Shown one piece after another: positions 44,949-55,786 of a DNA stretch of 61,274 nt. The translations under genes and the position numbers were made by a program. The notes below the pieces were generated by a model, which saw only the letters and a list, made by a program, of their open reading frames with translations, was not told the DNA's origin and did not search any database. Every line of letters starts with the position of its first letter. The first letter of the stretch is position 1. This stretch comes from Chlorobiaceae bacterium (GTDB taxonomy: Bacteria > Bacteroidota > Chlorobiia > Chlorobiales > Chlorobiaceae): contig JAAXWS010000014.1 of NCBI GenBank assembly GCA_013334865.1, positions 1 to 61,274 of the forward strand. Direction: 5' to 3'.

Positions 44949-46964
44949 ATGAACCCTGAATTCCTCCTCCCGGCTCCAATCCGCATTGATCAGCCTTTCG
45001 ATGGCCGCCGGAGGGTCATCATCGACAGGATCTCCCCGGAGATCGATGGCGGGAGATTCCCTGCAAAATGCATCGAAGGCGAGGCCGTCACGGTCGAGGC
45101 CGACATCTTCACCGACGGGGCCGACACCATCGAGGCCGAGCTGCTCTTCCGCCGCCGCGGCGACAAGGAGTGGTCCTCCGTGCCGATGGCTGCGCTGGTG
45201 AACGATCTCTGGACCGGCTCCTTCAGGGTCGGCGCGCCGGGCATCTATGAATACACCGTACAGGCCTGGGTGGACCATTTCCTCACCTGGCAGAAAGGGC
45301 TGAAAAAGAAGATCGACGCCGGACAGGACATCGGCATCGACCTGAAGATCGGGGCGACCATCGTTGAACTCGGGGCGGCAAGGGCCAGGGGCGAGGATGC
45401 GGGTACCCTGCACCACCACGTCGGCCTCCTGACCGTCGGCGACCGTGAATCCGCCGTCGAGGCGGCGCTCGGCGAAGAGCTTGCCGCGGCCATGCTGCGC
45501 TGTCCCGACAAGTCGATCGCGAGCATGTACGAGAAGGTGCTGCTGCTGCAGGTCGACCAGCGGAAGGCCGGCTTCAGCACCTGGTACGAGTTCTTCCCGC
45601 GTTCATGGGGCGGCGAGCCCGGCCGGCACGGCACCTTCAGGGAGTGCATGGCAAAGCTGCCGCGCATCGCGCAGATGGGCTTCGACGTGGTCTACCTGCC
45701 GCCGATCCACCCGATCGGCCTGACGAAGCGCAAGGGCCGGAACAATTCGCTGGTGGCCATGCCGGACGATCCCGGCAGCTGCTGGGCGATCGGCGGCCCC
45801 GATGGCGGCCACACCTCCGTGCATCCGGAGCTCGGCAGCATGGCCGATTTCGAGGCTTTCGTGCAGGAGGCCGAAAGCCGCGGCATCTCGGTGGCGCTCG
45901 ACATCGCGTTCCAGTGCTCGCCTGACCATCCCTGGGTGCTCGAACATCCGCAGTGGTTCCGCTGGCGTCCCGACGGCACGGTCCAGTTCGCCGAGAACCC
46001 GCCGAAGCGCTATGAGGACATCCTCCCGATCGACTTCGAGACGAAAGACTGGCAGAACCTCTGGAGCGAGCTTCGCGGCGTCTTCCTTTTCTGGGTCGGC
46101 AAGGGAGTGAAGATCTTCCGTGTCGACAATCCGCACACCAAGGCCTTCCCCTTCTGGGAGTGGGCGATCGGCACCATCCGGCAGATGCATCCCGACACGG
46201 TCTTCCTCGCCGAGGCGTTTACCCGGCCGAAGCTCATGGCGCGGCTCGCCAAGGCCGGCTACAACCAGTCCTATACCTACTTCACCTGGCGCAACTCCAA
46301 GCAGGAGCTGCAGCAGTACCTCTCCGAGCTGACCGGGACGGAGCTGGTCGACTTCATGCGTCCGAACTTCTGGCCCAACACGCCGGACATCCTCCACGAG
46401 GAGCTCCAGACCGGCAGCCGGGCGAAGTTCATCATCCGCCAGGTGCTTGCCGCCACGCTCTCGTCGAACTACGGCATGTACGGCCCTGCCTACGAGCTGT
46501 GCGAGCACGTGCCCGTGGCGCCGGGCAAGGAGGAGTACATCGATTCGGAGAAGTACGAGATCAAGCGCTGGGACCTCGACCGTCCCGGCAACATCAGGGC
46601 GGAGATCACCGCGGTCAACCGGATAAGGAGGGAGAACCCCGCCCTGCAGCAGACCCGCAACATCACCTTCGTGCGCATCGACGCCGGGGCGAACCGCGAG
46701 CACGACCAGCTCATGGCCTACGTCAAACGCTCGGCCGACGGGGGCAACGTCATCCTCACCGTGGTCAACCTGGACCACCGGAACACCCAGGGCGGCTGGC
46801 TCCGCTTCCCGCTCGAACTGTTCGGCCTGCCGCACACCCAGGCGTTCACGGTCGAAGAGCTCCTTACGGGGCAGAGCTTTCACTGGAACGGCGAGTGGAA
46901 CTTCGTCGAGCTGAACCCGAACGTCATGCCCGCGCACATTTTCAGAGTCATCCTGCCTTCTTAA
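44949..46964 (+). CDS. glgE: Alpha-1,4-glucan:maltose-1-phosphate maltosyltransferase
   Basis: A 671-residue GH13_3 enzyme. An N-terminal domain (RRVIIDRISPEIDGGRFPAKCIEGEAVTVEADIFTDGAD at about 20-59) is followed by the barrel with nucleophile Asp393 in KIFRVDNPHTKAF and acid/base Glu422 in FLAEAFTRPK, numbers close to those of Streptomyces GlgE. It extends alpha-glucan with maltose-1-phosphate. I use the ATG at 44949; the long open frame upstream overlaps the hemerythrin gene. treS-mak follows after 26 bp, supplying maltose-1-phosphate. Confidence 0.93.
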   Translation: MNPEFLLPAPIRIDQPFDGRRRVIIDRISPEIDGGRFPAKCIEGEAVTVEADIFTDGADTIEAELLFRRRGDKEWSSVPMAALVNDLWTGSFRVGAPGIYEYTVQAWVDHFLTWQKGLKKKIDAGQDIGIDLKIGATIVELGAARARGEDAGTLHHHVGLLTVGDRESAVEAALGEELAAAMLRCPDKSIASMYEKVLLLQVDQRKAGFSTWYEFFPRSWGGEPGRHGTFRECMAKLPRIAQMGFDVVYLPPIHPIGLTKRKGRNNSLVAMPDDPGSCWAIGGPDGGHTSVHPELGSMADFEAFVQEAESRGISVALDIAFQCSPDHPWVLEHPQWFRWRPDGTVQFAENPPKRYEDILPIDFETKDWQNLWSELRGVFLFWVGKGVKIFRVDNPHTKAFPFWEWAIGTIRQMHPDTVFLAEAFTRPKLMARLAKAGYNQSYTYFTWRNSKQELQQYLSELTGTELVDFMRPNFWPNTPDILHEELQTGSRAKFIIRQVLAATLSSNYGMYGPAYELCEHVPVAPGKEEYIDSEKYEIKRWDLDRPGNIRAEITAVNRIRRENPALQQTRNITFVRIDAGANREHDQLMAYVKRSADGGNVILTVVNLDHRNTQGGWLRFPLELFGLPHTQAFTVEELLTGQSFHWNGEWNFVELNPNVMPAHIFRVILPS

Positions 46965-46990
46965 CCAAACGCACCGCAGCATTACCGCCA

Positions 46991-50314
<3,324 letters not shown>

Positions 50315-50329
50315 CCCGCCTGCCCGCAA

Positions 50330-50355
50330 CCGTCCGTCCCCACTGGGGCGGACGG
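50330..50355 (+). terminator. Strong hairpin after treS-mak, no T run
   Basis: CCGTCCG then CCCC (50330-50341) pair with GGGG and CGGACGG (50345-50355), with one bulged T. The absence of a T tract makes it more likely an mRNA-stabilising or processing hairpin than an intrinsic terminator. Confidence 0.4.
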
Positions 50356-50390
50356 CGGCGCGGCATGAACCTCTACCGCAACCACGCCAC

Positions 50391-51032
50391 ATGCAGGAAC
50401 ACCGCCTTCCCGTTATGGTCAGCGGCCGCTACCTCGTCAAGGCCCCCCGGGCGCCAGGCGCCTTTCCGCTGCTTGCCGGATTCCACGGCTACGGCCAGAC
50501 GGCTGAGCATCAGCTTGACCTTCTGGATAGGATCCCAGGAAGTGATCGCTGGATAAGGTGTTCGATCGAGGCGCTGCATCCGTTCATGAACGACAGGGGG
50601 GATGCGGGGGCAAGCTGGATGACGACGCGCGACCGCGAGCTCCGGATCGTCGAGAACGTCGCGTACGTCGATGCCGTGCTCGGAAGGCTCCTGGACAGCA
50701 GCCTTTCTTCCGGTACGGTCGTGCTGCACGGTTTCTCGCAGGGGGCCGGCATGGCCTGCCGGGCGGCGGTGCTCGGCTGCCACCGGGTCTCGGCCGTGAT
50801 GCTCGTCGGAGGCGACGTGCCTCCGGAACTCGAGTGGCTCGAGCCGATGCGCTCGGTGCATCTGGCGCGCGGCGACCGCGACCGGCTGTATACGCAGGAG
50901 CGTTTCGCAGGCGACCGGGAGCGTCTCAGGGGAGCCGGGGTGGCGGTGGCGGAAACCGTTTTCCGGGGCGGGCACGGGCCTGAAGCCGGCTACTTCGCAG
51001 CGGCGGGATGTTTCCTGGCCGGAGTGGCCTGA
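50391..51032 (+). CDS. Alpha/beta hydrolase (phospholipase/carboxylesterase-like)
   Basis: A 213-residue protein. LLAGFHGYGQTAEHQLDLL forms the oxyanion region; the nucleophile Ser is in LHGFSQGAGMACRAAV (about 116), Asp in LARGDRDRLYTQE and His in FRGGHGPEAGYF. It fits the phospholipase/carboxylesterase (YpfH/Est) group of serine esterases. It follows the glgE-treS pair on the same strand 76 bp later; a link to glucan or trehalose metabolism is not shown. Confidence 0.8.
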   Translation: MQEHRLPVMVSGRYLVKAPRAPGAFPLLAGFHGYGQTAEHQLDLLDRIPGSDRWIRCSIEALHPFMNDRGDAGASWMTTRDRELRIVENVAYVDAVLGRLLDSSLSSGTVVLHGFSQGAGMACRAAVLGCHRVSAVMLVGGDVPPELEWLEPMRSVHLARGDRDRLYTQERFAGDRERLRGAGVAVAETVFRGGHGPEAGYFAAAGCFLAGVA

Positions 51033-51047
51033 GCGGCGCGGCGGGGG

Positions 51048-51866
51048 TCAGAGAGCCTTTTTTGCCCGGTTCCACAGGGCGTCGAGCTCATCGGCGCTGT
51101 ACTCCTGCCATGCGCGTCCCGAGGCAAGCACCTCTTGCTCGACCCTCCTGAACCGGTCCATGAATTTGTTGGTCGCTTTGCGGAGCGCGTCTTCCGGGTT
51201 GGCGTCGATGAATCGGCTGTAGTTGACGATGGTGAAGAGGAGGTCGCCGAACTCCTCCTGGCGTTCCTGCGCATTCCTTGCATGCCTGAGCTCCCCGATC
51301 TCCTCGACGAGCTTGTCCAGCACCCCCTGGTCGCTCGGCCAGTCGAAGCCGACGCCCGCGACCTTCTTCTGTACCCGGTAGGCGCGGAGCAGTTCGGACA
51401 TCGCTTTCGGAACCCCCTCGAGCAGGCTCTTCCGCCCCTCCTTCATCTTGAGGTTCTCCCAGTTGCCGAGCACGGCCGCCTCGGTCTCCGCGACCGTGTC
51501 GCCGAAGACGTGGGGGTGGCGGCTGATGAGCTTGTGGCAGAGCGCCTCGAAGACCTCGACGAACGAGAATTTGCCCGCTTCGTCGGCCAGCAGCACCTGG
51601 AAGCAGAGGTGCAGGAACAGGTCGCCGATCTCCTTGCGGAGCTCCGCGTCATCTCCTTCGTCGATGGCGTGCACCAGTTCGTAGCTCTCCTCGAGCAGCA
51701 GGTGGGCGAGCGACTCCGGCGTCTGTTTCCGGTCCCAGGGGCACTCGGCACGCAGCACGCGGACGAGGTCCACCACCCGCTCGAAATGCTCGGCGGGGGT
51801 TCCGGCCTGATGGTTGAGCACGGCCTCCTTGAGGTCTGCGATCGATGGGCTCTTTTCTGGCTTCAT
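51048..51866 (-). CDS. mazG: Nucleoside triphosphate pyrophosphohydrolase MazG
   Basis: A 272-residue tandem MazG protein. The first domain has ECPWDRKQTPESLAHLLLEESYELVHAIDEGDDAELRKEIGDLFLHLCF with the EExxE and ExxD metal residues; a second, weaker copy is at about 195-240 (LVEEIGELRHA...EEFGDLLFTIVNY). The enzyme hydrolyses NTPs and dNTPs to NMPs and pyrophosphate and clears aberrant nucleotides. It is convergent with the esterase gene. Confidence 0.94.
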   Translation of the reverse strand: MKPEKSPSIADLKEAVLNHQAGTPAEHFERVVDLVRVLRAECPWDRKQTPESLAHLLLEESYELVHAIDEGDDAELRKEIGDLFLHLCFQVLLADEAGKFSFVEVFEALCHKLISRHPHVFGDTVAETEAAVLGNWENLKMKEGRKSLLEGVPKAMSELLRAYRVQKKVAGVGFDWPSDQGVLDKLVEEIGELRHARNAQERQEEFGDLLFTIVNYSRFIDANPEDALRKATNKFMDRFRRVEQEVLASGRAWQEYSADELDALWNRAKKAL

Positions 51867-51957
51867 GGTCGGGGGTGGTTGCGTTGCACCAAAGTTACCA
51901 TTTCCCTGCGAGAATCCTTACCTTTCTGGGGTGCTTGAACCAACGCCAGAAGCAATC

Positions 51958-52629
51958 ATGGAACTTGCCGGAAAAATAGCGGTGGTGACCGGGTCGAGTT
52001 CCGGAATCGGCCTCTCGCTGGTGCGTGCGCTGCTCGATGTGGGCGCCGAAGTCTACGGATTGAGCCGCAGTGCAACGCCGGTCGAACATGATCGTTTCCG
52101 GTGGCTGCAGGCCGACGTGACCCGCGAAGAGGAGATCGGACGGGCATTCTTCGAGGTGCTCGGCCGGCACGGCCGGGTCGACCTGCTGGTGAACAACGCC
52201 GGGTTCGGTTTTTTCCGGGACGTCGAAACCATCGAAACCGGCGAATGGCGGAGCCTCATCGACACCAACCTCACGGCGGCGTTCCTCTGCACCAGGCTGG
52301 TCGTCCCCTCCATGAAGGAACGGCGCTGCGGCATGATCGTCAACATCGGTTCGGTTGCCGGCAAACGCGGCATCAGGGGAGGGACCGCCTACTGTGCTTC
52401 CAAGTTCGCCATCAACGGGTTCTCCGAGTCGCTCATGGAGGAACTCCGCGAATTCGGCATCCGCGTGGCCTGCATCAACCCGGGATCGGTCATGACCGGA
52501 TTTTTCGACCACGCCGGCATCCAGCCGAAAAAGTACCTGCAACCCGGTGATGTCGCCCGGCTGATCGTCTCGCTCGTCGAACTGCCGGACGGCATGCTTC
52601 CTGACGAACTCACCGTAAGGCCACTCTGA
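51958..52629 (+). CDS. Short-chain dehydrogenase/reductase
   Basis: A 223-residue SDR: cofactor motif TGSSSGIGLSL at 12-22, NNAGFGFF near 80, catalytic Ser in IGSVAGKRG, Tyr and Lys in TAYCASKFAINGFSES, then NPGSVMTGFF. It is NAD(P)-dependent; the substrate is unknown. I use the ATG at 51958. mnmE starts 10 bp downstream. Confidence 0.88.
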   Translation: MELAGKIAVVTGSSSGIGLSLVRALLDVGAEVYGLSRSATPVEHDRFRWLQADVTREEEIGRAFFEVLGRHGRVDLLVNNAGFGFFRDVETIETGEWRSLIDTNLTAAFLCTRLVVPSMKERRCGMIVNIGSVAGKRGIRGGTAYCASKFAINGFSESLMEELREFGIRVACINPGSVMTGFFDHAGIQPKKYLQPGDVARLIVSLVELPDGMLPDELTVRPL

Positions 52630-52639
52630 ATCGATAGAT

Positions 52640-54070
52640 ATGGATTTTTCTGCATCTGCACCGATCATGCCCCTGCCCGGGGAGCCAATCGCGGCCATCG
52701 CCACACCCGTTGGCGTCGGTGCGCTCGCGGTCGTGCGAATCAGCGGCGACGGGGTGCACGGGATTGCCGACCGGATATTCCGGAAACCCGACGGTAACGC
52801 CGGAACCCTTGCCGGTTCAGCCGGTTACACCGCGCACTTCGGACGGCTGTACGACGGCCCGCAACTCATCGACGAGGTGATCGCCCTCGTGTTCCGTGCA
52901 CCGCACTCCTTCACGGCAGAGGATATGGTCGAGTTCACCTGCCACGGCGGGCCGGTGGTGGTGCAGCAGGTGCTCAAGCTCCTGCTCGACAGCGGGTGCA
53001 GGCTTGCCGAGCCCGGCGAGTTCACCCGGCGCGCCTTCCTGAACGGCCGCATCGACCTGCTCCAGGCCGAGGCAATCGGGGAGATGATCCATGCCCGCTC
53101 CGAATCGGCCTGGCGCACGGCCGTCAGCCAGATGAAGGGAGATCTCTCCGAAAAACTTGATGGCCTGCGTGAGAGCCTCCTGCGCTCCTGTGCCCTGCTC
53201 GAGCTGGAGCTGGATTTCGGCGAGGAGGATGTCGAGTTCCAGAGCCGTGAGGAACTTGCCCTGCAGGTGGAGGAGCTGCAGGGGGAAGTCGGCCGCCTCG
53301 TCGATTCCTACCAGCACGGCCGGATTGCCAGCGAGGGGGTCGCAACCGTGATAGCCGGCCGCCCGAACGCCGGCAAGTCGACGCTGCTCAACACCCTGCT
53401 TGGCCAGGAGCGCGCCATCGTCAGCCACATGCCGGGTACCACGAGGGACTATATCGAGGAGTGCTTCATCCATGACAGGACCATGTTCCGCCTCACCGAC
53501 ACGGCCGGCCTGCGAGAGGCGGGCGGGGAGATCGAGCATGAAGGCATCCGGCGGAGCCGCATGAAGATGGCCGAGGCCGACCTCATGCTCTACCTCTTCG
53601 ACATCTCCTCCGGGAACCTGGATGAAGAGATCGACGACATCAGGCGCATCCATACGGAGCATCCCTGCGCGCGGTTCATCGCCGTCGCCAACAAGACCGA
53701 CCGCGCAGCTTCGGCCGAAATGGCCATCGGCCGGGTCCATCATGAGTCCGGCGCCGAGGTGATCGGCATCTCCGCGCTTGAAGGCAAGGGGATCGATACG
53801 CTCAAGCAGCGCATGGGGGAACTGGTCAGGGACCTCGACAAGCTCCACGAAGCGAGCGTGCTTGTCACCAGCCTCCGCCATTACGAAGCCCTCCGCAACG
53901 CCGCAGACGCCCTCCGGAACGCCCGTGAACTCATCGATCATCACGCCGACACCGAGCTTGTCGCCTTCGAGCTCCGCTCCGCCCTCGACTACGTCGGCGA
54001 GATCACCGGGAGGGTCGTCAATGAGGAGATCCTCAACACGATATTCTCCCGTTTCTGCATCGGAAAGTAG
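52640..54070 (+). CDS. mnmE: tRNA modification GTPase MnmE
   Basis: A 476-residue MnmE. The N-terminal folate-binding domain begins IAAIATPVGVGALAVVRISG. The inserted G domain has AGRPNAGKSTLLN (P loop), GTTRD, LTDTAGLRE and NKTD. The protein ends IFSRFCIGK with the conserved cysteine. With MnmG it makes the 5-aminomethyl-type modification at U34 of tRNAs. The last 18 bases correspond to the site used by SGI1-type genomic islands. Confidence 0.96.
   Translation: MDFSASAPIMPLPGEPIAAIATPVGVGALAVVRISGDGVHGIADRIFRKPDGNAGTLAGSAGYTAHFGRLYDGPQLIDEVIALVFRAPHSFTAEDMVEFTCHGGPVVVQQVLKLLLDSGCRLAEPGEFTRRAFLNGRIDLLQAEAIGEMIHARSESAWRTAVSQMKGDLSEKLDGLRESLLRSCALLELELDFGEEDVEFQSREELALQVEELQGEVGRLVDSYQHGRIASEGVATVIAGRPNAGKSTLLNTLLGQERAIVSHMPGTTRDYIEECFIHDRTMFRLTDTAGLREAGGEIEHEGIRRSRMKMAEADLMLYLFDISSGNLDEEIDDIRRIHTEHPCARFIAVANKTDRAASAEMAIGRVHHESGAEVIGISALEGKGIDTLKQRMGELVRDLDKLHEASVLVTSLRHYEALRNAADALRNARELIDHHADTELVAFELRSALDYVGEITGRVVNEEILNTIFSRFCIGK
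54053..54070 (+). other. mnmE 3'-end, potential genomic-island attachment site
   Basis: TTCTGCATCGGAAAGTAG encodes FCIGK and the stop. In Salmonella and relatives the equivalent 18 bp of thdF/trmE is the attB of SGI1. No second copy was seen by eye further right in the window, so integration is a hypothesis. Confidence 0.35.
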
Positions 54071-54200
54071 TGCTAAGGCTCTAAGTCTATATTTTGAAAC
54101 GGAATAGCTTGTTCGTGCCTTGGTGGCGACTCGGTTCGTGGTCTGATTTTGTTCTTGTTGCCCTATAGGATGTTGACTGTTCCGCAACAACATCTCTTCT

Positions 54201-54875
54201 TCAAAGCATAAACGCGTTCCCTGTCAGCTCCCGCAACTGCATCAAGGTGTCCGGTGATAAATTGAAGATGCAATAAACTTCTGAAGCTGATTGGGAACTA
54301 TGATAGGTCAACCGGTAAGACCTTCCGGTTTTTGGATCAAGCAATGTGTATTCGTTACCGGCCTTCATGTCCGGCAAGGCGGAATCCGGTTGCGCCATAA
54401 GAACCGCTTGCCCAGATTGCGAGAAGCCCATCAGCGTCAGGTACACGCCATGTGAGCGGGAGGGTTTTGCGGCGGTGACCGTAACCGTGACCGTGTAATC
54501 CTGTATTGTCCCATCTTCTGCCGTGACGGTATAGGTTACCGGGCCCGTGAAGTCGTTGGCCGTGGTGCCGCTGGCCTGGGTTGTTGAGCCTACCTTAACC
54601 GAGGCCCCTGTCGTGGTGAAGGTGCCTGTCAGGGCAGTGACATCTGTTCCTGATGGGACGGTTAGCGCAATGGTGTGGCTGGTTGCGTTCACTGTGCCAG
54701 TCACAGCGGGGTTTGTAAAGCCAAATGCGGTTATTGCCTTGTAGGCACCGGACATCTTTTCAATTCCGGGATTGATCACGGCTGAGGCGGACTGGCTTAT
54801 GGTAACCGCAGATAGAGACAGGAGCAACATTGCTGCCCTTATTCGGGTGACATATGGTTTTGCCATCGAGTTCAT
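54201..54875 (-). CDS. Secreted Ig-like (DUF5018-like) repeat protein, single repeat
   Basis: A 224-residue exported protein. The signal segment RIRAAMLLLSLSAVTISQSASA is followed by one domain of about 85 residues: ITAFGFTNPAVTGTV, HTIALTVPSGTDVTALTGTF, VTYTVTAEDGTIQDYTVTVTV. This is the beta-sandwich repeat also found three times in the protein at 59819; the two share N termini almost word for word. A different C-terminal domain (about 142-224) ends NLSPDTLMQLRELTGNAFML and has a cysteine. It is on the minus strand, behind the regulator genes. Such repeats usually sit on the cell surface. Function unknown. Confidence 0.75.
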   Translation of the reverse strand: MNSMAKPYVTRIRAAMLLLSLSAVTISQSASAVINPGIEKMSGAYKAITAFGFTNPAVTGTVNATSHTIALTVPSGTDVTALTGTFTTTGASVKVGSTTQASGTTANDFTGPVTYTVTAEDGTIQDYTVTVTVTAAKPSRSHGVYLTLMGFSQSGQAVLMAQPDSALPDMKAGNEYTLLDPKTGRSYRLTYHSSQSASEVYCIFNLSPDTLMQLRELTGNAFML

Positions 54876-55027
54876 GGGGGCCTCGTGAAAGTTATAATAA
54901 GATGACTGGTCGACGATGATTGCGTTGACCGTTGCGAAGGCGCCGGCCGGCTTTGCTGAAGCGCAGCATCCCGGTTACGGCAGATAAATCAGCCTGGGCA
55001 AGAAAACCCTGTAGCGTTCGTGCCGGG

Positions 55028-55774
55028 CTATTCGACACTGATATCCCCTATGAAACTGTACCCGACACCATGGACGGTCTGGATGGGAGGCTCAATATTA
55101 AGCCTGGATATTTTAGAGCGCAGACGTCTGACCAGCGACTCCAGTGAGTTGTTGCCCGACTCATTATTGAAGTAACCGAGATGTTTCAGTATATCCAGTC
55201 GCCTCGACGGAGTGCTTCTGTCCCGGCAGAGCAGCGTGATGAAGTCAAGTTCTTTGGGTGTCAGGTTTATCTGGCCACCAAAGGTGGTGTGGAGCGTCCA
55301 TTTGCCGGGCACAAGACGCCATGATACGGGCATTGCCGACTGCGAAACTCCCTGCTGGGCCAGGGGCGGCACTGTTTCTGCACCGGATTCGTTGAGACGA
55401 CCCACAAGAGATTCTATAGCCATGGCAAGCTCACGAAAATCGACCGGCTTGACCAGATACGTATCGGCGCCTGCCTTATGTCCGGCAATTTTATCATCGA
55501 TAGAGGCTCGCGCAGTATACATGATGATGCGAGTCTTACTGTTCTTTCTCAGGTATTCGCAGAGCACAATTCCATTCTGGTCAGGCAGGCCGATATCGAG
55601 GATAGCCACAGCATAGGTTTGCAGGTTTATTTGGCTGTAAAACTCGACAGCCGACCCTACCCCGGTAACCACATACCCATGAAGGCTCAGATATTCAACC
55701 ATACTGTTGAGCACCAAAACATCATCTTCCACGATGATGACGCGATGCTTGGGGTTGTTCCTGTTCACTTCCAT
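55028..55774 (-). CDS. OmpR-type response regulator
   Basis: A 248-residue regulator. The receiver domain has acidic pair VEDD at 16-19, phospho-acceptor Asp60 in AILDIGLPDQNG, Thr near 87 and Lys in TYLVKPVDF. A linker precedes a winged-helix DNA-binding domain (about 158-245) with ELDFITLLCRD and VRRLRSKISR...HGVGYSF. It follows the sensor kinase by 12 bp, so the two form a system. Likely targets are the divergently transcribed outer-membrane genes. Confidence 0.9.
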   Translation of the reverse strand: MEVNRNNPKHRVIIVEDDVLVLNSMVEYLSLHGYVVTGVGSAVEFYSQINLQTYAVAILDIGLPDQNGIVLCEYLRKNSKTRIIMYTARASIDDKIAGHKAGADTYLVKPVDFRELAMAIESLVGRLNESGAETVPPLAQQGVSQSAMPVSWRLVPGKWTLHTTFGGQINLTPKELDFITLLCRDRSTPSRRLDILKHLGYFNNESGNNSLESLVRRLRSKISRLNIEPPIQTVHGVGYSFIGDISVE

Positions 55775-55786
55775 GGATATGAGGGG

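Noticed and set aside
46160-46990. Upstream in-frame extension of the TreS-maltokinase reading frame
   Set aside because: It lies inside glgE in another frame and is Arg/Pro/Ala-rich; the family start is the ATG at 46991.
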